Assembly: GCA_947179265.1 (NCBI GenBank)
Contig: CAMXBB010000083.1
Location: 1-6,427 of the forward strand
From: an uncultured Bacillota bacterium
Lineage (GTDB): Bacteria; Bacillota_I; Bacilli_A; RF39; UBA660
Length of the DNA: 6,427 nt
Reading direction: 5' to 3'
Shown: positions 1 to 5,640 of the stretch, piece after piece
How positions within the stretch are numbered: position 1 is the first letter of the stretch
Layout: each line of letters opens with the position of its first letter
Made by a program: the position numbers and the translations under genes
Notes under the pieces: model-generated
Database searches by the model: none
Told to the model about the DNA's origin: nothing
What the model saw: only the letters and a program-made list of their open reading frames with translations

Positions 1-660
1 ATTGAAGACTATTTTAGTGGTATTAGTTTTATCATAGAAAACAATACTGATTTGGGTACATACAATTTTATGACTAAAGAGATGAAACTCCATCGTAAAC
101 ATTTAATTTGGACGGCTGAAGATGACTTTGCAAACTCACCTCTTACAAATAATAGAATTGCTTTTATCAATCTATCAATACTAGAAGCCTTATTTCATGA
201 GATATGTCATGCCATACAAAATTATGTAGCCTTTGATGCCAACTGGCCATTATCTCCACTGTTGAAATTGGACATTGTTTCTTTTTATAATCATACTGTA
301 AGTGATGAAGATTATGATAAATATCACGATGCTTTCCTTTATGAAAGAGAAGCTAATACTACAGCAATTGAAAATGTTTTATGCATTATCAAACAATATC
401 TTCAAGATGATGAATTATATGAATATTTTAGAGATAGATTACATGGATTCATGATTGAAAGTTATCAAAAAGATGGTGAAAAGATTATATCACCTATAGA
501 ATTAATTTATACAAATATCTATGGTCTAGAACCACCATGTGTTCACAATATGGACTTATATGATCGTATAAAACTAGGTTTTGCCGTTAGTAAAGAAGAA
601 TATGAACAATATATACGTAATAAGAATGAGATGATTCTTGCAAAAAATGGCTTGAAGTAG
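1..660 (+). CDS. Zincin-like metallopeptidase-type protein, 5' partial
   Basis: The frame is open from the first base of the window to a TAG stop, giving at least 219 codons. The gene almost certainly begins upstream, because neither the TTG at 52 nor the ATG at 70 has a Shine-Dalgarno site. The sequence shows an HEXXH zinc-binding motif, HEICH, at 196-210, in the context LFHEICHAIQNY. About 45 residues later comes YEREANTTA (340-366), where a glutamate could be the third zinc ligand. The order HEXXH followed by E-x-E-A-n is reminiscent of the ImmA/IrrE type of intracellular gluzincin, which often cleaves or controls a regulator. The spacing is longer and overall similarity is not evident, so this is a fold-level guess. 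The remainder is rich in Tyr, Asp and Glu, with no signal peptide or membrane segment visible in the part present. It lies 48 nt before a small basic-protein gene on the same strand. The motif is seen directly; the substrate and true start are unknown. Confidence 0.75.
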   Translation: MEDYFSGISFIIENNTDLGTYNFMTKEMKLHRKHLIWTAEDDFANSPLTNNRIAFINLSILEALFHEICHAIQNYVAFDANWPLSPLLKLDIVSFYNHTVSDEDYDKYHDAFLYEREANTTAIENVLCIIKQYLQDDELYEYFRDRLHGFMIESYQKDGEKIISPIELIYTNIYGLEPPCVHNMDLYDRIKLGFAVSKEEYEQYIRNKNEMILAKNGLK

Positions 661-680
661 AAAAAAATTTGTGTTAGTAT
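652..680 (+). promoter_or_regulatory. Possible promoter for the 93-aa basic protein gene
   Basis: TTGAAG at 652-657 is separated by 17 nt from TAGTAT at 675-680, which is preceded by TGT in the extended -10 arrangement. An alternative -10 is TATAAC at 678-683, but its spacing to the same -35 would be 20 nt. Each hexamer matches the sigma-A consensus at only four to five positions, so this is a weak call. The -35 lies in the last codons of the upstream gene, so the small gene could also be read through from it. Confidence 0.35.
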
Positions 681-685
681 AACAC
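671..685 (+). promoter_or_regulatory. Operator-like inverted repeat GTGTTA-N3-TAACAC
   Basis: A perfect inverted repeat with 6-nt arms and a 3-nt centre (GTGTTA GTA TAACAC) lies between two genes and overlaps the possible -10 region. There is no T-tract after it, so it is not an intrinsic terminator. Its size and place over a -10 fit a binding site for a dimeric helix-turn-helix repressor. No such regulator is encoded in the window, so the cognate protein is unknown. It could alternatively be a short hairpin in the leader RNA. Confidence 0.4.
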
Positions 686-708
686 GCAATGAAAGAAGGG
701 GAAACTTC

Positions 709-990
709 ATGGAAAGTTTGAACAACTATGTTGATTTTTGGCAATATTGCAATACATTAAGTGACATAACTAACGTTGATATCGATGAAGTTATAAAAAT
801 AGTAAGAATGGCTTTTACAGATATTGATAAAGGTTTAATTTCATCAGAAAAGGGATTCCAAAGAATTGAAACCCAATTAACTCGTAGAGCTCATGGAGTA
901 AAAACTGACTCAACTAGAAGAAATAGAGCCAAAACAAGAAATGGAGAAATTCCTCCATCTAGAGGATACTCTAAAAGATTAAGAGCATAA
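709..990 (+). CDS. Small hypothetical protein with basic C-terminal tail (93 aa)
   Basis: This gene begins with ATG after a good Shine-Dalgarno stretch (GAAGGGG, 695-701) and ends at TAA just before an intrinsic terminator. I do not recognise the family. Residues 1-57 look like two or three helices with alternating acidic and hydrophobic residues and two aromatics near the start (F10, W11). From residue 59 to 93 the protein carries twelve Lys/Arg against only two acidic residues, with no strong hydrophobic pattern, which suggests a disordered nucleic-acid-binding or ribosome-binding tail. That role is inference from charge only. There is no signal peptide or membrane segment. It follows the zincin-like gene by 48 nt and may be co-transcribed with it or driven by its own palindrome-marked promoter. 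The RBS, coding composition and flanking terminator together support a real gene. Confidence 0.75.
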   Translation: MESLNNYVDFWQYCNTLSDITNVDIDEVIKIVRMAFTDIDKGLISSEKGFQRIETQLTRRAHGVKTDSTRRNRAKTRNGEIPPSRGYSKRLRA

Positions 991-1020
991 AAAGACTGGA
1001 TAAATCCAGTTTTTATTTTT
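991..1020 (+). terminator. Intrinsic terminator between convergent genes
   Basis: A perfect 6-bp stem ACTGGA / TCCAGT (995-1000 and 1005-1010) with a TAAA loop is followed on the + strand by TTTTATTTTT. It starts right after the stop of the basic-protein gene. On the - strand the hairpin is followed by a shorter T run (CTTTTTATG), so it may also stop the operon converging from the right, whose stop codon at 1013-1015 lies inside the T-tract. Confidence 0.88.
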
Positions 1021-1822
1021 CAATAAAATTACATCTTTGACATAAAGGCTCTATCTTTTGGTGATTCTTAAAACTGTGTAACATTTCTTGATATCTATCA
1101 GAACTAATTATATCTTTTAAGCTATCTTTATAAATATTTCCTAGATTAATTATTCCATCTCCATCTAAACAACATGGAACAATACTACCATCTACTAATA
1201 TTCCTATATGATCTCTTAGAGCATAACAGGTTCCACATTCGTTAACATTTTCATCTTTTAATGATGGCCATTTAAACTCTTTATGGAAAGTTAAGAAAAC
1301 GTTATCTTCCAACTTAATACTCGCATTTTTATCGTTGAACAATATTTTTTTATTATAATACGAATTTATTTTATCCAAAATATGCTTTGTATCTCGAGTA
1401 TCAACCCATAACCTGAGATTAATATAGGTATCGCTTTTTAAATTCTCAATAACTTCAAATATTGTACTTAAATATTCATCCATCGTTAAACTATATCTAT
1501 CACTAAAACTTTGAAGTGAAATATTTATTTGTCTTATGTGGTGATTATCTTTAATTTTAGAAATCAAATAACCATTAGTGGTAATATTGGTATTTATTCC
1601 ACTTTCATAATTGACCTCAATTATTTCATTAATACTAGGATGCAATAATGGTTCTCCTAATACATGAAGATAAACATATTTAGTATAATCCTTTATTTTA
1701 TCAACAATTGTTTTATATGATTCTAAGTCCATAAAAGCACTTATTCTCTTATTATGAGTACAAAAAGGACATGATAGATTACAATTATTGGTTATCTCAA
1801 TATATATTTTCTTATACATCAT
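1013..1822 (-). CDS. Radical SAM protein with short SPASM-like C-terminal domain
   Basis: The 269-residue product has the radical SAM cluster motif CxxxCxxC at C14, C18 and C21 (CNLSCPFC), preceded by the usual beta-strand YIEITNN. It is followed by the GEP motif (LGEPLLHP, residues 55-62), TTNGYLI (81-87) and a SLQSF strand (102-106). These bind a 4Fe-4S cluster and S-adenosylmethionine and make the 5'-deoxyadenosyl radical. The C-terminus holds C196, C199, the pair C217-C218 in IVPCCLDGDG, then C261 and C264 (CQRC). This resembles a SPASM/twitch domain that carries an auxiliary Fe-S cluster, though shorter than in RiPP maturases such as AlbA. SPASM proteins modify peptides or proteins, but the substrate here is unknown. 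The gene is last of three in an operon and its start overlaps the upstream gene by 11 nt. Two ATGs are adjacent; the first was chosen, but the second is equally possible. The upstream AAGAGAAG is a modest RBS, suggesting translational coupling. Confidence 0.93.
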   Translation of the reverse strand: MMYKKIYIEITNNCNLSCPFCTHNKRISAFMDLESYKTIVDKIKDYTKYVYLHVLGEPLLHPSINEIIEVNYESGINTNITTNGYLISKIKDNHHIRQINISLQSFSDRYSLTMDEYLSTIFEVIENLKSDTYINLRLWVDTRDTKHILDKINSYYNKKILFNDKNASIKLEDNVFLTFHKEFKWPSLKDENVNECGTCYALRDHIGILVDGSIVPCCLDGDGIINLGNIYKDSLKDIISSDRYQEMLHSFKNHQKIEPLCQRCNFIEK

Positions 1823-2384
1823 TTTCTTCTCTTAATCCTAATACCTTTAAAGCTTGTTCTATTTCACGAATATTTTCTTCACCATGTTCCCTATATGTAG
1901 ATGGAACTCGATATTGAATGAAGGTATTTGCATATTGCTCCATATTCTTGATATAAGAGAAATAATCACTTATACCATTTAAAATATATCCCATTTTGAC
2001 CGTTAATAAGAATAAAGTATCCAAATGTTCATAGTTTTCATCTTTGATACATCCTGATATATATCTTTTTAAAATTTTTGACACCTCTAAATAATATTTA
2101 ATATCTCCTCTACAATGACCTATAAGAGATTGATAATCACTATCTTTTCTTAAACTATTATTAGTTAGCATTATTGATTTATCCAAGTAAAAGATTAACA
2201 AAGAGAAAATAAAATGATATTTTCTTGCAGATTTCATGTCTTTTTTATATGTAGCTAACATCATTAATAATTCTTCTTCATGTTCTCTATTACCATTATT
2301 ATATTCTCCAATATAATATAAGATTTTTTGGAATTCTTGACGACATTCCTCTTGAATCTTTTGATCAAATTCTTTTTCCTTCAT
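1812..2384 (-). CDS. Hypothetical helical protein of the radical SAM operon (190 aa)
   Basis: I do not recognise this protein. It is charged and predicted almost wholly helical, with a short hydrophobic stretch at about residues 57-68 (HFIFSLLIFYLD) that is too short for a confident membrane segment and more likely a buried helix. It has three well-spaced cysteines (C14, C91, C112) but no CxxC or other metal motif, no signal peptide and no known catalytic signature. Translation starts at an ATG 4 nt after a perfect AGGAGG (2389-2394). That site overlaps the TAG stop of the upstream aminotransferase-GNAT gene, so reinitiation is likely. Its end overlaps the radical SAM gene by 11 nt. The close packing suggests all three proteins act in one process. 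It might be a partner or substrate-presenting protein for the radical SAM enzyme, but nothing in the sequence proves this. Confidence 0.85.
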   Translation of the reverse strand: MKEKEFDQKIQEECRQEFQKILYYIGEYNNGNREHEEELLMMLATYKKDMKSARKYHFIFSLLIFYLDKSIMLTNNSLRKDSDYQSLIGHCRGDIKYYLEVSKILKRYISGCIKDENYEHLDTLFLLTVKMGYILNGISDYFSYIKNMEQYANTFIQYRVPSTYREHGEENIREIEQALKVLGLREENDV

Positions 2385-2392
2385 GGTTCCTC

Positions 2393-4453
2393 CTAGAACA
2401 TATCTTCATTGATTGTCTTTAAATCAAAATAGAAACAAACTTCTTCATAGTTGTCTTCTCCTATTTTAACAATCTTCTCTTCTACAATCTTTCCACCTAA
2501 TGATTCATAAAATCTCTTAGCATTTTCATTGTCTTTAAAACACCATAGAATCATATTATTATTATTTTGTTCATATAATATTTTGGCAGTTTCTTTTAAT
2601 AAAGCAGAACCAATTCCTTTATTTAAATGGGTTGGTTTAATATATAAGCTTACTAACTCAGAATCATATTTTTTATCACTTTTTATATCAAAACATGAAT
2701 ACCCTAATACTTCATCTCCATCAACTGCTACTAGCACTAGATCCTTATATTCTTCGAAAGAAGCAATATATCTTTCAGTCTGACTTTTATAATCTAATTG
2801 ATTTAGATATTTAGAAGAGACGATATTATCATAAGCATTTCTCCATCCATCAACCTTGATATGAGCCATTTGTTCTTGATCTTTAAGTAAATTTTTACGA
2901 ATTATATATTCATCTCCAGGTAAAAGTTTCTCTAATGATAAATTCATCTTAGTTAAAGCATCAATTAAAGTATCATCATCTAAGGCAAAAGTCACTCTAC
3001 CTACTAATTCATTTTCATTAGGCCAAGAAATAGATTGTCCTACCAGGAATCTTATACGACTTGTTTTATAGAAGAATTTTAGTAAATCTCTTTCAGTATT
3101 AATAGTACTTCCCTTATATTTCATACCTTTTAACTTAGTAAAATCAAGTATTGCAAAGAATCCAGCATCTGGAACTAACTTCTTAGGAAAAGTAACATAT
3201 GGTAATCCTTTTAAGATTTTTTTTCTTACATTATCATCAGATATTTTATTGGTTATAATGTTTAGAACTTTTTCTTTATATTTAGATTCTACACAATCAA
3301 TACCATCAACTAGAGCAACTAATAGATTATATTTATAACGATAAATTTCCCTTAGCTCATCAAAGTATTCTTTATAGATTAATTCGCGTTCTTCACTAGT
3401 ATTAAATGCACCACACAATGCTTGTCCAACAATGTCTGGAGCAGAATCCATTCCTTGGAAAATTCTATTTATAAGTTCTCTAATTATAAGCTCATCTGCA
3501 ACGACAAATCCAGCTCTTAAAGCGGCCATTCCATAGCATTTAGATAATCCAAATAATGATATAGTATTTCTAAAATATCCTGGAATTGTTGAAATAGGTT
3601 TTGCTAAATTGTCTTCTTCAAAAGAAACATCACGATATACTAAATCATCAATAACAAATACTCCTCTTTCATTACATACACTAGCAATTCTCTCAAGTAA
3701 TTTAGCATCTTTTTCACTCATTACCTTACCTGTAGGATTTGATGGATTAGTGTTTAGAAAAGCTACAACTCTAGGAACGTATCCTTTACGACGATTATAA
3801 ACAAGTTGTAACGATTCATTAATCTCATCAATTTTATTAGCTAATTTATCTGGGTTAATTAACCAATTGTCTTCTTCACTTAGTGGAAGTATTTCAACCT
3901 CTGCGCCTGCTCTTTCAGCTCTTATCGTAAACAATCCATAATTAGGCCCAGGTATAATTATTACATCTCCTGGTTTGGAAATAATATTAACAATCATATT
4001 AAAAGCTATCGACGTAGATGGAAGAAATGTTAGATTATGAACACTTAAACCTTTATCATCAATATCTTCATAAGAATAAGGAGTAATGTTAATAAACCCC
4101 AACTTTTCAACATAATCAAGTAAGATTTTTCTAAGATTATCATCACCTTCAGTATAAGGATATCTACTTAGTAAAGAACTATCTAATGATTCTTTCATTC
4201 TTCTTATAGATAAAGGGAAAGGTCTAAAATCAACAGGATTTCCACCACCTAAATCAATATCTTTAATAGTAGTTATCAATTCATCTCTTACTTCATATCC
4301 ATAAAAATCAATGGCATCAGCAATATTTTGTACAGTTGGATTAAAAAATTCTCCATCACTTCTTTTACCAATATCAGGAAGTCCAAATCTTCTTTCTGAT
4401 AAATTAGGATTTTCTCTTAATAATCTATCTATAGCACTAGATTTTTTTAACAT
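2393..4453 (-). CDS. Fusion of PLP-dependent aminotransferase (class I/II) and GNAT N-acetyltransferase
   Basis: The 686-residue product joins two enzymes. Residues about 65-508 form a fold-type I aminotransferase. Visible landmarks are GGNP near 70-73, PGPNYGLF (168-175), NPSNPTG with N239, D269 and Y273 in VIDDLVYRD, SLFGLSK with the catalytic lysine K305, R313 in LRAG, and R487 in GRVTFA, the likely substrate-carboxylate arginine. This half is longer than the usual 400 residues, with extra loops near 205-225 and 385-425 and a 60-residue N-terminal lead. Residues about 515-686 form a GNAT domain: VDGWRNAYDNIV near 534-545, then the acetyl-CoA motif A LYIKPTHLNKGIGSALL (603-619), and NENAKRFYESLGG (642-654). 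A simple reading is that an amino group is transferred and an amine is then acetylated, but the substrates are unknown. All PLP landmarks are intact. It heads a three-gene operon. The start ATG has AGGAAG about 12 nt upstream, a rather wide spacing, and no better in-frame start is seen. Confidence 0.94.
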   Translation of the reverse strand: MLKKSSAIDRLLRENPNLSERRFGLPDIGKRSDGEFFNPTVQNIADAIDFYGYEVRDELITTIKDIDLGGGNPVDFRPFPLSIRRMKESLDSSLLSRYPYTEGDDNLRKILLDYVEKLGFINITPYSYEDIDDKGLSVHNLTFLPSTSIAFNMIVNIISKPGDVIIIPGPNYGLFTIRAERAGAEVEILPLSEEDNWLINPDKLANKIDEINESLQLVYNRRKGYVPRVVAFLNTNPSNPTGKVMSEKDAKLLERIASVCNERGVFVIDDLVYRDVSFEEDNLAKPISTIPGYFRNTISLFGLSKCYGMAALRAGFVVADELIIRELINRIFQGMDSAPDIVGQALCGAFNTSEERELIYKEYFDELREIYRYKYNLLVALVDGIDCVESKYKEKVLNIITNKISDDNVRKKILKGLPYVTFPKKLVPDAGFFAILDFTKLKGMKYKGSTINTERDLLKFFYKTSRIRFLVGQSISWPNENELVGRVTFALDDDTLIDALTKMNLSLEKLLPGDEYIIRKNLLKDQEQMAHIKVDGWRNAYDNIVSSKYLNQLDYKSQTERYIASFEEYKDLVLVAVDGDEVLGYSCFDIKSDKKYDSELVSLYIKPTHLNKGIGSALLKETAKILYEQNNNNMILWCFKDNENAKRFYESLGGKIVEEKIVKIGEDNYEEVCFYFDLKTINEDMF

Positions 4454-4483
4454 AAATGCATCACTCTTCCTTTTATGCTTTTT

Positions 4484-4492
4484 ATTATATCA
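4484..4492 (-). promoter_or_regulatory. Extended -10 promoter of the aminotransferase-GNAT operon
   Basis: Read on the - strand, TGATATAAT is a perfect extended -10 (TGnTATAAT). It lies 30 nt before the start codon, giving an expected transcript start near 4477. The -35 region at the usual distance (about 4507-4512, TGGTAG) is poor, which is tolerated when the extended -10 is perfect. The promoter faces away from that of the tRNA gene, and the two cores lie within about 65 bp. Confidence 0.7.
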
Positions 4493-4520
4493 AAGAGAGA
4501 TAATTTCTACCATATTTTTA

Positions 4521-4549
4521 TTGAAACGAAAATGAATTTATGCTAAAAT
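4521..4549 (+). promoter_or_regulatory. Promoter of the tRNA-Trp gene
   Basis: TTGAAA (4521-4526) and TAAAAT (4544-4549) are separated by exactly 17 nt, with TGC before the -10 as in an extended -10. This is a strong sigma-A type promoter. The expected start near 4556 leaves about 16 nt of 5' leader, to be removed by RNase P. Confidence 0.82.
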
Positions 4550-4571
4550 ACTTTTATCGAAAGGCACACAT

Positions 4572-4645
4572 AGGGGTGTGGTATAATGGTAGCATAGGAG
4601 TCTCCAAAACTTTTGATGGGAGTTCGATTCTCTCCACCCCTGCCA
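4572..4645 (+). tRNA. tRNA-Trp (anticodon CCA)
   Basis: The 74-nt gene folds as a complete cloverleaf. The acceptor stem pairs AGGGGTG perfectly with CACCCCT. The D-loop contains AATGGTAGCA. The anticodon loop CTCCAAA holds anticodon CCA on a 5-bp stem with two G-T pairs (GGAGT/ACTTT). The T-arm is GGGAG-TTCGATT-CTCTC. The discriminator is G and the 3' CCA is encoded. The AGGGG 5' end and CTCCAAA loop resemble Bacillus-type tRNA-Trp. A CCA anticodon reads only UGG, in agreement with standard use of UGA as stop here. Confidence 0.97.
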
Positions 4646-4655
4646 ATTGATTAAT

Positions 4656-4683
4656 ACTCCAAGTTTTTGGAGTTTTTATTTTA
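4656..4683 (+). terminator. Intrinsic terminator of tRNA-Trp
   Basis: A perfect 7-bp stem ACTCCAA / TTGGAGT with a GTTT loop (4656-4673) is followed by TTTTATTTTA. It lies 10 nt after the CCA end of the tRNA and ends the single-tRNA transcript. Confidence 0.9.
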
Positions 4684-4696
4684 TATATTTTATAAA
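4668..4696 (+). promoter_or_regulatory. Possible promoter of the 94-aa gene, overlapping the tRNA terminator
   Basis: TTGGAG (4668-4673), which is the 3' arm of the tRNA terminator, is 17 nt from TATAAA (4691-4696). Both hexamers are moderate matches. The expected start near 4703 would leave a leader of only about 13 nt, just enough for the AGTAGG ribosome site. The small gene needs a promoter after the terminator, but AT-rich DNA yields such matches by chance. Confidence 0.33.
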
Positions 4697-4715
4697 ATTA
4701 GAAAAGTAGGTTATT

Positions 4716-5000
4716 ATGTTCGATAAAAAAAATGATTTGGTGTTCTCAGCAATGACGAGTTTTAAGAATAATAATAATTCAGGTTATATGCCTGATTTTT
4801 ATGCAATGTATATGACATTAATTGAATCAAGAATAGCTAATGATTTGCTTTTGATTCGTGATCCCGAATTATGTATTAGTTTAGGATTGGATACTCAAAC
4901 ATTATATGCTGAATTACGAAATTTAGTTGCTATTAGACAAGAAGTTTCTTTTGATCCAGTAGATAAAAAAGTAAATGAACGTGATAGACGCCATAAATGA
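4716..5000 (+). CDS. Hypothetical protein, 94 aa
   Basis: I do not recognise this small protein. The start ATG follows AGTAGG by 5 nt, a moderate ribosome site, and the stop is TGA, the only TGA stop in the window. The N-terminal 20 residues are polar and end in four consecutive Asn encoded by AAT codons. The middle (about 26-75) looks like two helices, MYMTLIESRIANDLLLI and TLYAELRNLVAIRQEV, around a short loop with C53. The last 15 residues are charged (KKVNERDRRHK). There is no signal peptide, membrane segment or metal motif. It is the first of three small + strand genes after the tRNA, 91 nt ahead of the next. Amphipathic helices and an RBS support a real cytoplasmic protein of unknown function. 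Confidence 0.72.
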   Translation: MFDKKNDLVFSAMTSFKNNNNSGYMPDFYAMYMTLIESRIANDLLLIRDPELCISLGLDTQTLYAELRNLVAIRQEVSFDPVDKKVNERDRRHK

Positions 5001-5020
5001 AAATAGAAAGAAATAAAGAA

Positions 5021-5026
5021 TATAAT
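5021..5026 (+). promoter_or_regulatory. Possible -10 element for the 144-aa gene
   Basis: A perfect TATAAT lies 65 nt before the 144-residue gene, within the 91-nt gap. No convincing -35 is present at 16-18 nt upstream (TGAAAA at 4998-5003), and TG does not precede the -10. The surrounding run is very A-rich, so chance is likely; a transcript shared with the upstream small gene is equally possible. Confidence 0.25.
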
Positions 5027-5091
5027 AAAAAATAAGGTTTGTGAAGCTATTATTACATGCCAAATGATTAGATTGTATTTTAGGAGGTTTT

Positions 5092-5526
5092 ATGGGTAAT
5101 ATTTCAGATGCTTTTTTTAAGGAAAGAACCCTTTTAGTAAATGTAAATCGTGAAGGATGTATAAATGCTGCTTTTGTTACCCATAATGTGTATGGTAAAT
5201 ATGATTGGTTAGCTGATGCTGATATTACTAACTTGCAATTAAGTAATTTTCAAGCTATTTTAGGCTATCTTCAACATACGGGTTCTAATTTGGAAATAAG
5301 TTATTTAAATAGTGCAATGAGTACAGCTAAAATAACCATTCTGCAACGTGAAGGAGGGTATAAAGAACCTTTTCACAGAGTAGTTCAATATAGTTGTGAA
5401 GGATATGAATGCTTAAAAGAATTAGAAAAGATTTTGTCTACACAATTAAATTCTGAAAAGCAAAAAAGTGATAGTTTTGATAAAAGATTAACTAAACAGA
5501 TGGTTCCTAGTAAACATGAGTCATAA
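5092..5526 (+). CDS. Hypothetical protein, 144 aa
   Basis: I do not recognise the family. Translation starts at an ATG 4 nt after a perfect AGGAGG (5082-5087), the strongest ribosome site of the small genes, so the start is well supported. Residues about 10-100 look like a compact alpha/beta domain: strand TLLVNVN, strand INAAFVTHNVY, helix LSNFQAILGYLQHTG (51-65), strands NLEISYL and AKITILQR, then HRVVQYSCEGYECL. C102 and C107 are 4 residues apart, but no second Cys pair makes a metal site obvious. After about residue 118 the tail is Ser/Lys-rich and probably disordered. There is no signal peptide or membrane helix. It is followed by a 114-nt gap before the next gene, in which I see no hairpin with a T-tract. 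Function unknown; it may be a small binding or regulatory protein. Confidence 0.8.
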   Translation: MGNISDAFFKERTLLVNVNREGCINAAFVTHNVYGKYDWLADADITNLQLSNFQAILGYLQHTGSNLEISYLNSAMSTAKITILQREGGYKEPFHRVVQYSCEGYECLKELEKILSTQLNSEKQKSDSFDKRLTKQMVPSKHES

Positions 5527-5640
5527 ATGTTTATCAAGAAATAGAACTATTAGTAAAAACAAAATTTGAAAATTTCTTCTTAACTAACGAATAATAGCAA
5601 TATTGTTTGTTTATTCATATATAAAGAAAAGAGATGTTAA

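Noticed and set aside
52..54. TTG as the start codon of the zincin-like gene
   Set aside because: No Shine-Dalgarno sequence precedes it and the frame stays open to the window edge, so the gene is better taken as truncated.
543..725. 60-codon - strand open frame
   Set aside because: It lies mostly opposite the zincin-like gene, is rich in Phe/Leu/Ser from antisense reading of AT-rich codons, and would start inside the next gene.
2529..2783. 84-codon + strand open frame
   Set aside because: It is an antisense shadow inside the GNAT part of the fusion gene, with no ribosome site and Ser/Leu-rich composition.
3609..3800. 63-codon + strand open frame
   Set aside because: Antisense shadow within the aminotransferase domain, whose motifs on the other strand are intact.
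1013..4453. RiPP gene cluster
   Set aside because: A radical SAM/SPASM-like enzyme alone is suggestive, but no short precursor peptide, leader peptidase or exporter is seen next to it.
4311..4535. 74-codon + strand open frame with hydrophobic end
   Set aside because: It overlaps the N-terminus and promoter of the fusion gene on the other strand, has no ribosome site, and its hydrophobic look comes from reverse-reading AT-rich DNA.
4626..4645. tRNA-Trp 3' end as an attachment site for an integrated element
   Set aside because: No second copy of the tRNA 3' end and no integrase gene are visible in the window.
4998..5009. UGA read as Trp (genetic code 4), since the TGA stop of the 94-residue gene is followed by TAG two codons later
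   Set aside because: Long genes use only TGG for Trp with no in-frame TGA, and the tRNA-Trp here has a CCA anticodon that reads UGG only. A second suppressor tRNA elsewhere cannot be excluded but nothing calls for it.
5057..5071. Tiny upstream frame (MPND) before the 144-residue gene
   Set aside because: It has no ribosome site and no attenuator-like hairpin, and such short frames are expected by chance.
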